Assembly (NCBI RefSeq): GCF_000513955.1
Contig: NZ_KI911328.1
Coordinates: forward strand, 222,640-286,639
Source of the DNA: Pseudoxanthomonas suwonensis J47
GTDB taxonomy: Bacteria > Pseudomonadota > Gammaproteobacteria > Xanthomonadales > Xanthomonadaceae
Length of the DNA: 64,000 nt
Reading direction: 5' to 3'
Shown here: piece after piece, positions 10,108 to 19,529 of the stretch
Layout: each line of letters opens with the position of its first letter
How positions within the stretch are numbered: position 1 is the stretch's first letter
The notes under the pieces: model-generated
Told to the model about the DNA's origin: nothing
Database searches by the model: none
Seen by the model: only the letters and a program-made list of their open reading frames with translations
Position numbers and translations under genes: made by a program

Positions 10108-11619
10108 TCATTCGCCGCGCTCCAGGCGGGCGATCTCCTCGGCACGGGCGGCCAGGATCAGGGCGGCGGCGCGGGTCTCGTCCAGGCCCTCGATGCCGAA
10201 TTCGGCCACTTCGTCGGCGGCCAGGTCCGACAGGTCCTCGGCGGTGCGGACGCCGTGGCCGGCCAGGGCGAAGGCAGTGTCCTCGTCCATGCCTTCCAGC
10301 GCCAGCAGGTCCTCGGCCGGGCCTTCGTCGCCCAGCTGCTCCTCGACCGCCAGGGCCTCATTGAGCAGGGCGTCGCGGGCGCGGGAGCGCAGTTCCTCGA
10401 CGATGTCCTCGTCGAAGCCCTCCACCGCCAGCAGCTCGCCCACCGGGACGTAGGCGATTTCCTCGACCGTGCTGAAGCCCTCGGCCACCAGGATGCTGGC
10501 GATTTCCTCGTCCACTTCCAGCTTGTCCATGAACAGCTGGCGGGCCACGGCCTGCTCGGCCTCGGACTTGGCCGCGACCTGGTCCTGGGTCATGACGTTG
10601 AGCTGCCAGCCGGTCAGGCGGCTGGCCAGGCGCACGTTCTGGCCGCCCTTGCCGATCGCCTGGGCCAGGCGGTCCTCGGCCACGGCCAGGTCCATCGAGT
10701 GCTTCTCTTCGTCGACGATGATCGACTGCACCTCGGCCGGCGCCATCGCGTTGATGACGAAATTGGCCGGGTTCTCGTTCCACAGCACGATGTCGACGCG
10801 CTCGCCGTTGAGCTCGTTGGACACCGCCTGCACGCGCGAACCGCGCATGCCGATGCAGGCGCCGATCGGGTCGGTTCGGTTGTCGTGGGCCACGACCGCG
10901 ATCTTGGCGCGGTCGCCCGGGTCGCGGGCGCAGGCCTTGATCTCGACCAGGCCCTGGCCGACTTCCGGCACCTCGAGCTTGAACAGCTCGATCATGAATT
11001 CGGGGGCGGCGCGGCTCATGAACAGCTGCGGGCCGCGGGGCTCGCTGCGGACCTCGTACAGGTAGCCGCGCACGCGGTCGCCGGTACGCAGGACGTCGCG
11101 CGGGATGCCCTTGTCCTTCGGGATGAAGGCCTCGGCATTGCCGCCCAGGTCCACGTAGATGTTGCCGCGCTCGGCGCGCTTGACCACGCCGGTGACCAGC
11201 TCGCCCACGCGGTCCTTCCACGCGTCCACGACCTGCTGGCGCTCGGCCTCGCGCACGCGCTGGACGATGACCTGCTTGGCGGCCTGGGCGGCGATGCGGC
11301 CGAATTCCGGGTTCTCGATCTGCTCTTCGATCCAGTCGCCGACCTCGACGCCGTCCGCTTCCTCGATGGCGTCCATCAGGCGGATCTGGCGGTCGGGCGA
11401 TTCCATGACCACGTCGTCGGCGACCACTTCCCAGCGGCGGAAGGTCTCGTAGCTGCCGTCCTTGCGGTCGATCGCGACGCGGGTGACGACGTCCTGGTCG
11501 ACGTAACGCTTCTTGGCGGCCGAAGCCAGCGCGGCTTCGAGCGCCTCGAAGATCACGTCACGCGGCACGCCCTTCTCGTTGGCGACCGCGTCCACTACCA
11601 GAAGAAGTTCCTTGCTCAT
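10108..11619 (-). CDS. nusA: Transcription termination/antitermination factor NusA
   Basis: RNA polymerase-binding elongation factor that affects pausing, termination and N- or rrn-type antitermination. The 503 residues comprise an N-terminal RNAP-binding domain (MSKELLLVVDAVANEKGVP), an S1 domain (about 135-200), tandem KH domains (with IGACIGMRGSRVQ and AIGKGGQNVRLAS), and two C-terminal acidic helix-hairpin repeats (about 365-500) typical of Gammaproteobacteria. It lies 7 nt after rimP and 95 nt before infB in the conserved order. Confidence 0.98.
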   Translation of the reverse strand: MSKELLLVVDAVANEKGVPRDVIFEALEAALASAAKKRYVDQDVVTRVAIDRKDGSYETFRRWEVVADDVVMESPDRQIRLMDAIEEADGVEVGDWIEEQIENPEFGRIAAQAAKQVIVQRVREAERQQVVDAWKDRVGELVTGVVKRAERGNIYVDLGGNAEAFIPKDKGIPRDVLRTGDRVRGYLYEVRSEPRGPQLFMSRAAPEFMIELFKLEVPEVGQGLVEIKACARDPGDRAKIAVVAHDNRTDPIGACIGMRGSRVQAVSNELNGERVDIVLWNENPANFVINAMAPAEVQSIIVDEEKHSMDLAVAEDRLAQAIGKGGQNVRLASRLTGWQLNVMTQDQVAAKSEAEQAVARQLFMDKLEVDEEIASILVAEGFSTVEEIAYVPVGELLAVEGFDEDIVEELRSRARDALLNEALAVEEQLGDEGPAEDLLALEGMDEDTAFALAGHGVRTAEDLSDLAADEVAEFGIEGLDETRAAALILAARAEEIARLERGE

Positions 11620-11626
11620 CTCTTCG

Positions 11627-12226
11627 TTACTCCGCGTGCGGCTTGCCGGCCGCCGGCTTGTTGGAGGGGTGCTTGGGAGTCGTGCCGTTGCCGGGCTTCG
11701 GCGCGGGCTTGCCCTTGTTGGCGGGCGCGTACTTGTTCGGGGCCAGGCCCAGCGCGGCCCAGTCCGGGACCAGGCGCGCCCTGTCGATGTTGTCCGCGGC
11801 GACCGGGAACTCGGCGCCGTCGAGCTCGAACACCACGGTGCCGGCCTCGACGCGCAGGATCCGGCCCTGCAGGCGGCGACGGCCTTCCTGCGGCAGCTTC
11901 AGCGCCACCTTGGCCTGTTCGCCGGCGAAGCGGGCGAACTGCGCGGCACTGAACAGCGGCCGGTCCAGGCCCGGCGACGACACCTCGAGGGTGTAGTTGC
12001 CCGGAATCGGGTCGGCCACGTCCAGCTGCGCGGAAACCTCGCGGCTGACCGCCTCGCAGTCCTCGATGGTCACGATGCGCGATTCCTCGCCGGCCGGGAC
12101 GTCGATGTACAGGCGCAGCGTGGCACCGCCCGGCGCGGGCAGGTATTCGATGCCGAGCAGTTCCAGGCCCAGCGACTCGACGGTCGGGCCCAGCAGCTCG
12201 GCGATTTCGCTGTGCTTCTCGCTCAT
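11627..12226 (-). CDS. rimP: Ribosome maturation factor RimP
   Basis: Early 30S assembly factor. The 199 residues have the two RimP domains ([44 protein letters not shown]). A Lys/Pro/Gly-rich tail after about residue 165 is longer than in E. coli RimP and typical of xanthomonads. The ATG at 12226 starts [13 protein letters not shown]; earlier in-frame codons lie in the leader. It is the first protein gene after the initiator tRNA. Confidence 0.96.
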   Translation of the reverse strand: MSEKHSEIAELLGPTVESLGLELLGIEYLPAPGGATLRLYIDVPAGEESRIVTIEDCEAVSREVSAQLDVADPIPGNYTLEVSSPGLDRPLFSAAQFARFAGEQAKVALKLPQEGRRRLQGRILRVEAGTVVFELDGAEFPVAADNIDRARLVPDWAALGLAPNKYAPANKGKPAPKPGNGTTPKHPSNKPAAGKPHAE

Positions 12227-12283
12227 TGCGGCGGGTACTCGAAAGCAGGAAACGGGAAGACGGGAATTCCGGACCCCGGAAAC

Positions 12284-12305
12284 GACAAAGGGCCCGTTCG
12301 GGCCC
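12284..12305 (-). terminator. Possible attenuator between tRNA-fMet and rimP
   Basis: Minus strand GGGCCCGAACGGGCCC followed by TTTGTCGTTT: a 6-7 bp GC stem with a short U-rich tail. Its position between an abundant tRNA and the rimP-nusA-infB genes fits a partial terminator that lowers read-through, as is known for E. coli metY-rimP. Confidence 0.6.
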
Positions 12306-12446
12306 CGTGTCCGACGGGTCGCCCTCCCGGGCTTCCCGTCCAATGATGCTGGAATCGGCGCAACGGCGGGAACATGCGCCGTTGCTGGCCCAGGCTTTGC
12401 GGTTGCGGATACCCCGGCGGAACCGGGACATCCGAACCACGAAACG

Positions 12447-12523
12447 TGGTAGCGGGGGCAGGATTTGAACCTGCGACCTTCGGGTTATGAGCCCGACGAG
12501 CTGCCAGACTGCTCCACCCCGCA
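12447..12523 (-). tRNA. Initiator tRNA-fMet (CAT)
   Basis: A 77-nt cloverleaf with encoded CCA end. Anticodon CAT is at 12489-12487 within CGGGCTCATAACCCG, so the anticodon stem has the three consecutive G-C pairs diagnostic of initiators. The 1-72 pair is unpaired (U1 and U72), another initiator hallmark that allows formylation. The T-arm is GCAGGTTCAAATCCTGC. It sits directly upstream of rimP-nusA-infB, the metY position of E. coli. Confidence 0.97.
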
Positions 12524-12534
12524 GCAGAGGCGGA

Positions 12535-12563
12535 ATTATGGCGATCGGCGCGGATCTTTGCAA
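12535..12563 (-). promoter_or_regulatory. Sigma-70 promoter for tRNA-fMet/rimP operon
   Basis: Minus strand TTGCAA (12563-12558), a 17-nt spacer, and CATAAT (12540-12535). This predicts transcription starting about 5 nt before the tRNA 5' end. The GC-rich discriminator (TCCGCC) is of the type linked to stringent control of stable RNA promoters. Confidence 0.75.
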
Positions 12564-12700
12564 GCCCTCGATGCAAATCCCGCTGAACGATACGCAGCGT
12601 ATACCGCTGCGGCGGGAAAGCACGGAGCCGTGATACGACGGGTGCGCTGCCCCGGGCCGTTGCCCGGTGCCGCGACCCTGCCCGGACCGACCACGCCCGG

Positions 12701-12732
12701 AAAAAAAGAAGCCCCCGGCTTGCGGGGGCTTC
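12701..12732 (-). terminator. Rho-independent terminator of nuo operon
   Basis: Minus strand GAAGCCCCC GCAAGCC GGGGGCTTC followed by seven Ts (TTTTTTT), 25 nt after the nuoN stop. It is one of the strongest intrinsic terminators in the window. Confidence 0.95.
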
Positions 12733-12757
12733 CTCGCGACTGGCGACCGGCGCGGCC

Positions 12758-14206
12758 TTACATGAAGGCCTGCTGGCACCACTCGAGCAGGCGGTTCAGG
12801 CCCAGCGGCAGGACCAGCAGGGCCAGCGAGTTGACGCCCAGCACGATGCCCAGCACGCGGTCGTTGTGGGCCGGTAGCGGGCCGCCGACCGGCTCGTCGA
12901 AGTACATGACCTTGATCACGCGCAGGTAGTAGAACGCGCCGATCACCGCGCAGACCACGCCCAGCAGGGCCAGCCACAGCATCCCGCCCTGCACCGCGGC
13001 GGCCAGCACCGCCAGCTTGGTCCAGAAGCCCAGGAACGGCGGCACGCCGGCCAGCGAGGCCATGATGCACAGCACCAGGCCGGCCATCCACGGATTGCGC
13101 GCGTTCAGGCCCTTGAAGTCGTCGATGTTCTCCGCCTCGAAGCCCTGGCGCGACAGCGCGATGATCGCGCCGAAGGCCGCGGTCGACATCAGCGAGTAGG
13201 CGATGGCGTAGAACAGCGCCGCCGCGTAGCCGCGCTCGTCGCCGCCGGCCAGGCCCATCAGCAGGAAGCCGATGTGCGAGACGGTCGAGTACGCCAGCAT
13301 GCGCTTGATGTTGGCCTGGGCAATCGCCATCAGGTTGCCGATCACCAGCGACACCGCGGCCAGGCCGGCCAGCAGCCACTTCCACTCCTCGGCCAGCGGG
13401 CCCACGCCCACTTCCAGCAGGCGCCAGGCCATGCCGAACGCGGCCAGCTTGGGCGCGGAGCTGACGAACAGCGCGATCGGCGCGGTGGCGCCCTGGTACA
13501 CGTCCGGCAGCCACATGTGGAACGGCGCGGCGCCAAGCTTGAAGGCCACGCCGGCGATCATGAACACCGTGCCGGTCAGCAGCAGGGTGCGCTCGTTCGT
13601 GGTGGCGATGGCGGCGTTGATGCCGTCCAGCTGCAGGGTGCCGGTGGCGCCGTAGACCAGCGACATGCCGTACAGCAGCAGGCCCGAGGCCAGCGAGCCG
13701 AGCACGATGTACTTGATCGCCGCCTCGGTGGCGCGGCCGTTGTCGCGGTCCAGCGCGACCAGCGCGTACGAGCTCAGCGCCAGCAGTTCCAGGCCCAGGT
13801 AGACCATGACCAGGCTGCCGGCCGAGACCAGCATCATCATGCCGGAGGTGGCGAACAGCACCAGCACCGGCACCTCGCCCTGGAACAGGTTGCGCTCGCG
13901 CAGGTAGCTCCAGCCGTAGACCAGGGTCAGGCCGCTCATCAGCACGATCGCCATCTTCATGACGTCGGCGGCGGCGTCGCGGACGAACATGCCGTTCATC
14001 ACCGTGCCCTGCCCGCCCGTGCCGGTGGCCAGCATCGCCAGCACCACCGCCAGCAGCAGCACCGACAGGAAGTGGGTGAATACCTTGTGCCGGGCGGAGA
14101 TGAAGAGATCGACGATCAGCAGGGCGAAGGCGCCACCGATCAGCACCAGCTCCGGCAGCAGCGGCAGCAGTTCGGCGGCGGACGGCATCGCGAGGGACGT
14201 GGTCAT
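12758..14206 (-). CDS. nuoN: NADH-quinone oxidoreductase subunit N
   Basis: Antiporter-like proton-pumping membrane subunit of complex I, 482 residues with about 14 hydrophobic segments. The conserved core is PFHMWLPDVYQGATAPIALF, with lysine-bearing helices such as GVAFKLGAAP. The ATG at 14206 has AAGGAT 9 nt upstream; a second Met lies 6 residues in. It is the last gene of the nuo operon, 13 nt after nuoM. Confidence 0.97.
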   Translation of the reverse strand: MTTSLAMPSAAELLPLLPELVLIGGAFALLIVDLFISARHKVFTHFLSVLLLAVVLAMLATGTGGQGTVMNGMFVRDAAADVMKMAIVLMSGLTLVYGWSYLRERNLFQGEVPVLVLFATSGMMMLVSAGSLVMVYLGLELLALSSYALVALDRDNGRATEAAIKYIVLGSLASGLLLYGMSLVYGATGTLQLDGINAAIATTNERTLLLTGTVFMIAGVAFKLGAAPFHMWLPDVYQGATAPIALFVSSAPKLAAFGMAWRLLEVGVGPLAEEWKWLLAGLAAVSLVIGNLMAIAQANIKRMLAYSTVSHIGFLLMGLAGGDERGYAAALFYAIAYSLMSTAAFGAIIALSRQGFEAENIDDFKGLNARNPWMAGLVLCIMASLAGVPPFLGFWTKLAVLAAAVQGGMLWLALLGVVCAVIGAFYYLRVIKVMYFDEPVGGPLPAHNDRVLGIVLGVNSLALLVLPLGLNRLLEWCQQAFM

Positions 14207-14219
14207 CTTCGGTAGATCC

Positions 14220-15731
14220 TTACAGCTTGCTGGTGGCGATCTGGGTCGCCAGTTGCGCGATCGACGGTTCCATCAGGTCGGTCAGCGGCTTGGGCCAGAC
14301 GCCGAGCAGCAGGACGCCGGCGGCGAACACGCCCAGCACCAGCGCTTCGCGCCCGTTGATGTCCTTCATCTCGGCGACGTGGGCGTTGCCGACCTCGCCG
14401 AAGAAGATGCGCTTGTAGAGCCACAGCGTGTAGGCCGCGGTGATCACCAGGGTGGTCGCCGCCAGCGCCGCGATCACCGGGTGCTTCTGGAAGCTGGCCA
14501 GGATGACCATGAACTCGCCGACGAAGCCGCTGGTACCCGGCAGGCCCGAGTTGGCCATGAAGAACAGCATCGCGAACGCGGCGAACCACGGCATCACGTT
14601 GGCCACGCCGCCGTAGTCGGAGATGCGGCGGGTGTGCATGCGGTCGTACAGCACGCCGATGCAGGAGAACATCGCGCCGGAGACGAAACCGTGCGAGACC
14701 ATCTGCACCATGGCGCCCTGCAGGCCCAGGCGCGCGGCGTCGATCGAGCCGAAGTCGCGGACCAGGGTGAACACGATGAACGTGCCGAGGGTGACGAAGC
14801 CCATGTGCGCGACCGAGGAGTACGCGACCAGCTTCTTCATGTCGTCCTGGACCAGGGCGACCAGGCCGACGTAGATCACCGCGATCAGCGACAGCACGAT
14901 CACCAGCCACGCCCACTCCTGGCCGGCGTCCGGGGTGATCGGCAGGTTGAAGCGCAGGAAGCCGTAGCCGCCGATCTTCAGCGCGATCGCCGCCAGGATC
15001 ACCGAACCGGCGGTCGGCGCCTCGACGTGCGCGTCCGGCAGCCAGGTGTGCACCGGGAACATCGGAACCTTGACCGCGAAGGCCACCAGGAAGGCGAAGA
15101 AGATCCAGGTCTGTTCCTTCGCGGTCAGCGGCAGCGCGTACAGGTCGGCCAGCTGGAAGCTGCCGCCCTTCAGGTACAGGTAGACCAGCGCCACCAGCAT
15201 CAGCACCGAGCCGAGGAAGGTGTACAGGAAGAACTTCATCGCGGCATAGATGCGCCGCGGGCCGCCCCAGACGCCGATGATCAGGAACATCGGGATCAGC
15301 ATGGCCTCGAAGAACACGTAGAACAGGATCGCGTCGGTGGCGGCGAAGATGCCGACCGTCACGCCCTGCAGGATCAGGAACGAGGCCACGTACTGGTGCA
15401 CGCGCTTGTTGACCACGCCCCAGGCGCCGGCCAGGGCCAGCACGCCGACCAGGGTGGTCAGCAGGATCAGCGCGATGGCGATGCCGTCCACGCCCAGGTT
15501 GTAGTGGATGCCCCAGGCCGGGATCCAGGCGTGCTGCTCGACGAACTGCATGCCGGGGTTGGAGTAGTCGAACCCGGTCAGCAGGCGCAGGCTCCACAGG
15601 AAGGTGGCCACGGCCACCGCCATCGAAAGCCAGCGCGCCGCCGCTGCCCGGGCGCTGCCCAGGGCGAGGATCAGCGCGCCGCCGATTACCGGCAGCCAGA
15701 TCAGGACACTCAGCAGGTGCGTGTTTGCCAC
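14220..15731 (-). CDS. nuoM: NADH-quinone oxidoreductase subunit M
   Basis: Antiporter-like proton-pumping subunit, 503 residues. It contains PMFPVHTWLPDAHVEAPTAG and KIGGYGFLRFNLPI, the subunit M signatures, and the conserved glutamate region YVFFEAMLIPMFLIIG. The start is GTG at 15731, giving MANTHLLSVLIWLP as in relatives; upstream in-frame codons overlap nuoL. It is spaced 19 nt from nuoL. Confidence 0.97.
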   Translation of the reverse strand: MANTHLLSVLIWLPVIGGALILALGSARAAAARWLSMAVAVATFLWSLRLLTGFDYSNPGMQFVEQHAWIPAWGIHYNLGVDGIAIALILLTTLVGVLALAGAWGVVNKRVHQYVASFLILQGVTVGIFAATDAILFYVFFEAMLIPMFLIIGVWGGPRRIYAAMKFFLYTFLGSVLMLVALVYLYLKGGSFQLADLYALPLTAKEQTWIFFAFLVAFAVKVPMFPVHTWLPDAHVEAPTAGSVILAAIALKIGGYGFLRFNLPITPDAGQEWAWLVIVLSLIAVIYVGLVALVQDDMKKLVAYSSVAHMGFVTLGTFIVFTLVRDFGSIDAARLGLQGAMVQMVSHGFVSGAMFSCIGVLYDRMHTRRISDYGGVANVMPWFAAFAMLFFMANSGLPGTSGFVGEFMVILASFQKHPVIAALAATTLVITAAYTLWLYKRIFFGEVGNAHVAEMKDINGREALVLGVFAAGVLLLGVWPKPLTDLMEPSIAQLATQIATSKL

Positions 15732-15750
15732 GTCTCGTTCTTCCGTACGG

Positions 15751-17853
15751 TCAGCGCCAGAACCGGATGAGGACGGCCAGAAGTGCAATCAGGCCGATGA
15801 TCATCGCGAAGGCGTAGTGGTAGATGTAACCGGATTGCGTGCGCCGCAGCAGGGCCGCGCCCAGGTCGACCAGGCGGGCGCTGCCGTTGACGACCACGCC
15901 GTCGATCAGGTTGGTGTCGATCCAGCGCGAGATGCGGCCGAGGATCACGCCACCGCCGGCGAAGCCCTTGATCCACAGGTGGTCGAAGCCGAACTTCTCC
16001 TCCAGCACGCGCACCACCGGACGGAAGGTGCGGCGGGCAGAGGCGGCCAGCGCGGGCTTCCACAGGTAGAGGGCGGCCGCCAGCAGGAAGCCCGCCACGG
16101 TCAGGATGAACGCCGGCATGGTCATGCCGTGCAGCGCGTACTTGACCGGGCCGCGCCAGAACTCGGCGCCGACCTGGGCGATGGTGTCGCGCGCCGGATC
16201 GGCGAAGTCGATCGCGCCGGTGAAGAAGGTGACCAGTTGGCCCGGGACGTAGGCCTCCAGGTGGTGGCCCTTCCAGTCGGTGCCGAACAGCATCGGGCCG
16301 GCGGTGAAGAAGCCGATCAGCACCGACGGGATCGCCAGCAGGACCAGCGGCACGGTCACCACCCACGGCGACTCGTGCGGCTCGTGGGCGCCATGGTGGC
16401 CATGGTCGTCGCCGTGCGCGTAGTCGTCGTGCGCGTCGTGGCCATGGCCGTGGCCGGCATGGGCGTCGCGGAAGCGCTCCTTGCCGTGGAAGGTCATGAA
16501 CAGCAGGCGGAAGCTGTAGAAGCTGGTCACGATCACGCCGCCGAGCACCGCCCAGTACGCGTAGGTCGCGATCCAGTGGTGGCTGTGGTGGGCGTTGTGC
16601 GCGGCCGCCTCGATGATGGTGTCCTTCGAGTAGAAACCCGAGAAGAACGGGGTGCCGACCAGGGCCAGGGTGCCGATCACGCTGGTCCAGTAGGTGACCG
16701 GCATGTACTTGCGCAGGCCGCCCATCTTGCGCATGTCCTGCTCGTGGTGCATGCCGATGATGACCGAGCCGGCGGCCAGGAACAGCAGCGCCTTGAAGAA
16801 GGCGTGGGTCATCAGGTGGTAGACCGCGCCGGAGTAGGCCGACACGCCCAGCGCCACGGTCATGTAGCCCAGCTGCGACAGGGTCGAGTACGCGACCACG
16901 CGCTTGATGTCGTTCTGGACGATGCCGATCAGGCCCATGAAGAACGCGGTGGTGGCGCCGATGAACAGCACGAAGTTCAGCGCGGTCTCCGACAGCTCGA
17001 ACAGCGGCGACATGCGCGCGACCATGAAGATGCCGGCGGTCACCATCGTCGCGGCGTGGATCAGCGCCGAGATCGGGGTCGGGCCTTCCATCGAGTCCGG
17101 CAGCCACACGTGCAGCGGCACCTGCGCCGACTTGCCCATCGCGCCGATGAACAGGCAGATGCAGATGATGGTGGCGATCTGCCAGGAATGGCCGGCGAAG
17201 ATCTGCACTTCCTGGCCCTGCAGCAGCGGGGCGTTGGCGAACACGGTGGCGTAGTCGAGGGTGCCGAACCACAGCAGCACGCCGGCGATGCCCAGCAGGA
17301 AACCGAAGTCGCCCACGCGGTTGACCAGGAACGCCTTCATGTTGGCGAACACCGCGCTCGGCCGCTTGAACCAGAAGCCGATCAGCAGGTACGAGACCAG
17401 GCCCACCGCTTCCCAGCCGAAGAACAGCTGCAGGAAGTTGTTGCTCATGACCAGCATGAGCATCGAGAAGGTGAACAGCGAGATGTAGCTGAAGAAGCGC
17501 TGGTAGCCCGGGTCCTCGGCCATGTAGCCGATGGTGTAGACGTGCACCAGCAGCGAGACGAAGGTGACGACCACCATCATCATCGCGGTCAGGCGGTCGA
17601 CCATGAAGCCGACATGCGCCGCGTAGTTGCCCACCTCGAAGAAGGTGTAGACGTTCTGGTTGAACGGCGAGGCGCCGCCGGCAACCAGCTGGTACAGCAC
17701 GTTGATCGACAGCGCGCAGCTGACCGCCACGCCGAGGATGGTGGCGTACTGCGCGCCCTTGCGGCCGACCTGGCGCCCGAACAGACCCGCGATGATGCTG
17801 CCCAGCAGGGGTGCCAGGACGATCAGCAGCAGGTGGGTTTTGGAGATGATCAT
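15751..17853 (-). CDS. nuoL: NADH-quinone oxidoreductase subunit L
   Basis: Distal antiporter-like proton pump of complex I, with the long lateral helix at its C-terminus. At 700 residues it is longer than the 613 of E. coli NuoL. Core motifs are LFFGWEAVGLVSYLLIGFW and AQVPLHVWLPDSMEGPTPIS. An unusual His/Asp/Gly-rich segment at about 465-495 contains 11 histidines (see findings). ATG at 17853 overlaps the stop of the 78-codon frame that fills the 232-nt gap to nuoK. No good ribosome binding site is visible before it, so coupling to upstream translation is possible. Confidence 0.96.
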   Translation of the reverse strand: MIISKTHLLLIVLAPLLGSIIAGLFGRQVGRKGAQYATILGVAVSCALSINVLYQLVAGGASPFNQNVYTFFEVGNYAAHVGFMVDRLTAMMMVVVTFVSLLVHVYTIGYMAEDPGYQRFFSYISLFTFSMLMLVMSNNFLQLFFGWEAVGLVSYLLIGFWFKRPSAVFANMKAFLVNRVGDFGFLLGIAGVLLWFGTLDYATVFANAPLLQGQEVQIFAGHSWQIATIICICLFIGAMGKSAQVPLHVWLPDSMEGPTPISALIHAATMVTAGIFMVARMSPLFELSETALNFVLFIGATTAFFMGLIGIVQNDIKRVVAYSTLSQLGYMTVALGVSAYSGAVYHLMTHAFFKALLFLAAGSVIIGMHHEQDMRKMGGLRKYMPVTYWTSVIGTLALVGTPFFSGFYSKDTIIEAAAHNAHHSHHWIATYAYWAVLGGVIVTSFYSFRLLFMTFHGKERFRDAHAGHGHGHDAHDDYAHGDDHGHHGAHEPHESPWVVTVPLVLLAIPSVLIGFFTAGPMLFGTDWKGHHLEAYVPGQLVTFFTGAIDFADPARDTIAQVGAEFWRGPVKYALHGMTMPAFILTVAGFLLAAALYLWKPALAASARRTFRPVVRVLEEKFGFDHLWIKGFAGGGVILGRISRWIDTNLIDGVVVNGSARLVDLGAALLRRTQSGYIYHYAFAMIIGLIALLAVLIRFWR

Positions 17854-18086
17854 GGTTGCCGTCTAGTTCCAGTTCGTGCCGTGGAGCCGGCGGTTCCCCC
17901 GCCGGCCGCGCATGCCGCCACTTCCAAGTTGCTCCCGGCCGGGCCGGGTTGGCATCGCCGCGGCCGGGCCGGTGGCGGTGCCGATCGATTGTCGCGGCGC
18001 CGTCGCCGGCGCCTCTCTTCGCCGCCCTGCCCCCCGTGCCGGCCCTGGAGACCGGCGTCGGGTTGGCGGGGCGCGCCCGCGGGCAT
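17850..18086 (-). CDS. Possible small ORF bridging nuoK and nuoL
   Basis: A 78-codon frame whose ATG overlaps the nuoK stop (TGATG) and whose TGA overlaps the nuoL ATG (ATGA). The predicted peptide is Gly/Arg/Pro/Ala-rich with a seven-Arg run and one short less biased patch (SNLEVAACAAGG). It has no recognisable domain, signal or membrane segment. In DNA this GC-rich a frame of this size can arise by chance, so only the double overlap argues for translation. An 8-bp hairpin (17886-17906) lies within it. Treat as hypothetical. Confidence 0.25.
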   Translation of the reverse strand: MPAGAPRQPDAGLQGRHGGQGGEERRRRRRRDNRSAPPPARPRRCQPGPAGSNLEVAACAAGGGTAGSTARTGTRRQP

Positions 18087-18391
18087 CAGCCCTTGAGCGA
18101 ATCCACCTCGCCGACGTTGATCGTGCCGCGGCTGCGGAACAGCGCGACCAGGATCGCCAGGCCGATGGCAGCCTCCGCGGCCGCCACCGTCAGGATGAAG
18201 AACACGAAGATCTGGCCGGCCGCATCGCCCAGCTCGCGCGAGAACGCGATGAAGTTGATGTTGACCGACAGCAGCATCAGTTCGATCGACATCAGCAGGA
18301 CGATGACGTTCTTCCGGTTGAGGAAGATGCCGGCCATGCTGATGCAGAACAGCACCGCGCCGAGCGCGAGCAGGTGACCGAGGGTAATCAT
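18086..18391 (-). CDS. nuoK: NADH-quinone oxidoreductase subunit K
   Basis: Small three-helix membrane subunit in the proton-channel region next to the quinone site, 101 residues as usual. The sequence begins [20 protein letters not shown] and carries the two conserved membrane glutamates, in [13 protein letters not shown] and [12 protein letters not shown]. The start overlaps the nuoJ stop by 4 nt (ATGA). Confidence 0.97.
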   Translation of the reverse strand: MITLGHLLALGAVLFCISMAGIFLNRKNVIVLLMSIELMLLSVNINFIAFSRELGDAAGQIFVFFILTVAAAEAAIGLAILVALFRSRGTINVGEVDSLKG

Positions 18392-19029
18392 GCCTGGCCC
18401 TCCCCTTCGGCCTGGGCAGCGGGCGCCGGCTTCTCCGCCGGCATGCTCACCATCCGCAGGCGGTCGGCGGCCTTGACCCGCGACTGCTCGGCGGCGTTCT
18501 GGGTCTTGATGCCGGTGCGCTTGCGCAGGGTCAGCATCACCGCCGCGATCACCGCCACGGTCAGGATCACCGCGGCGAACTCGAACGGCAGGATGAAGCC
18601 GGTGAACAGGTGCTCGGCCAGCCACTTCGTGTTCGACACGTCGGCCGCGGCGGCGGCGGCGTTGTCCGGGAACGGGGCGGCGGTGCGGCCCTTGACCCCG
18701 ATCAGCACCAGGATCTGCACCAGCATCGCCACCGCGACCACCACGCCGACGGGCAGGAACTTCACCCAGCCCTCGCGCAGCGCGGCGACGTCGATGTCCA
18801 GCATCATCACCACGAACAGGAACAGCACCATCACCGCGCCCACGTACACCAGGACCAGGGCCACGCCGAGGAACTCGGCGCCGACCAGCAGCCAGGTGCA
18901 GGCCACGGAGAAGAAGGTCAGGATCAGGCACAGCACGGCGTTGACCGGGTTGCGCACGCTGATCACTGCGCCGGCCGAGGCGACGGCCACGGCGGCGAAG
19001 GCATAGAAGGCGATCTTGATCCAGTCCAT
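18388..19029 (-). CDS. nuoJ: NADH-quinone oxidoreductase subunit J
   Basis: Membrane subunit of complex I, 213 residues with five predicted helices. The third contains [20 protein letters not shown], the segment linked to the pi-bulge of the E-channel. The cytoplasmic C-terminal tail from about 170 on is hydrophilic and Ala/Glu-rich. Start ATG 19029 lies 7 nt after nuoI. Confidence 0.96.
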   Translation of the reverse strand: MDWIKIAFYAFAAVAVASAGAVISVRNPVNAVLCLILTFFSVACTWLLVGAEFLGVALVLVYVGAVMVLFLFVVMMLDIDVAALREGWVKFLPVGVVVAVAMLVQILVLIGVKGRTAAPFPDNAAAAAADVSNTKWLAEHLFTGFILPFEFAAVILTVAVIAAVMLTLRKRTGIKTQNAAEQSRVKAADRLRMVSMPAEKPAPAAQAEGEGQA

Positions 19030-19036
19030 CTCGGCC

Positions 19037-19525
19037 TCAGCGGTAGGCGGCGTCGGCGGCGCGGCGCTCGGCGATCTCCGCCTCGAGGCGGTCGCCGATG
19101 GCCAGCAGTTGCGGCTTGGTGACGATGTTCTCGCCGCGCTTCTCGAAGTGGTACTCCAGCACGTGCGTCTCCACGATCGAATCCACCGGGCAGCTTTCCT
19201 CGCAGAAGCCGCAGTAGATGCACTTGAACAGGTCGATGTCGTAGCGCGTGGTGCGGCGGGTGCCGTCCTCGCGACGCGTCGAGTCGATGGTGATAGCCAG
19301 CGCCGGGCACACGGCCTCGCACAGCTTGCAGGCGATGCAGCGCTCCTCGCCGTTCGGGTAGCGGCGCAGCGCGTGCAGGCCGCGGAAGCGCGGCGACTGC
19401 GGGAACTTCTCCATCGGGTACATCAGCGTGTACTTCGGACGGAACAGGTACCGCAGGGTCAGCCCCAGGCCCTGGGCCAGCTCCAGCAGCATCAGGCTCT
19501 TGAAGTAGTGGACGACTTTGTTCAT
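19037..19525 (-). CDS. nuoI: NADH-quinone oxidoreductase subunit I, 2x[4Fe-4S]
   Basis: Ferredoxin-like peripheral-arm subunit carrying clusters N6a and N6b. The 162 residues show two ferredoxin motifs, C63-x2-C66-x2-C69-x3-C73 ([12 protein letters not shown]) and C102-x2-C105-x2-C108-x3-C112 ([12 protein letters not shown]). ATG 19525 begins [16 protein letters not shown]; earlier in-frame codons belong to the end of nuoH. Confidence 0.98.
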   Translation of the reverse strand: MNKVVHYFKSLMLLELAQGLGLTLRYLFRPKYTLMYPMEKFPQSPRFRGLHALRRYPNGEERCIACKLCEAVCPALAITIDSTRREDGTRRTTRYDIDLFKCIYCGFCEESCPVDSIVETHVLEYHFEKRGENIVTKPQLLAIGDRLEAEIAERRAADAAYR

Positions 19526-19529
19526 CGGA

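Noticed and set aside
12223..12576. Small frames around the initiator tRNA
   Set aside because: They run through the tRNA gene and its promoter.
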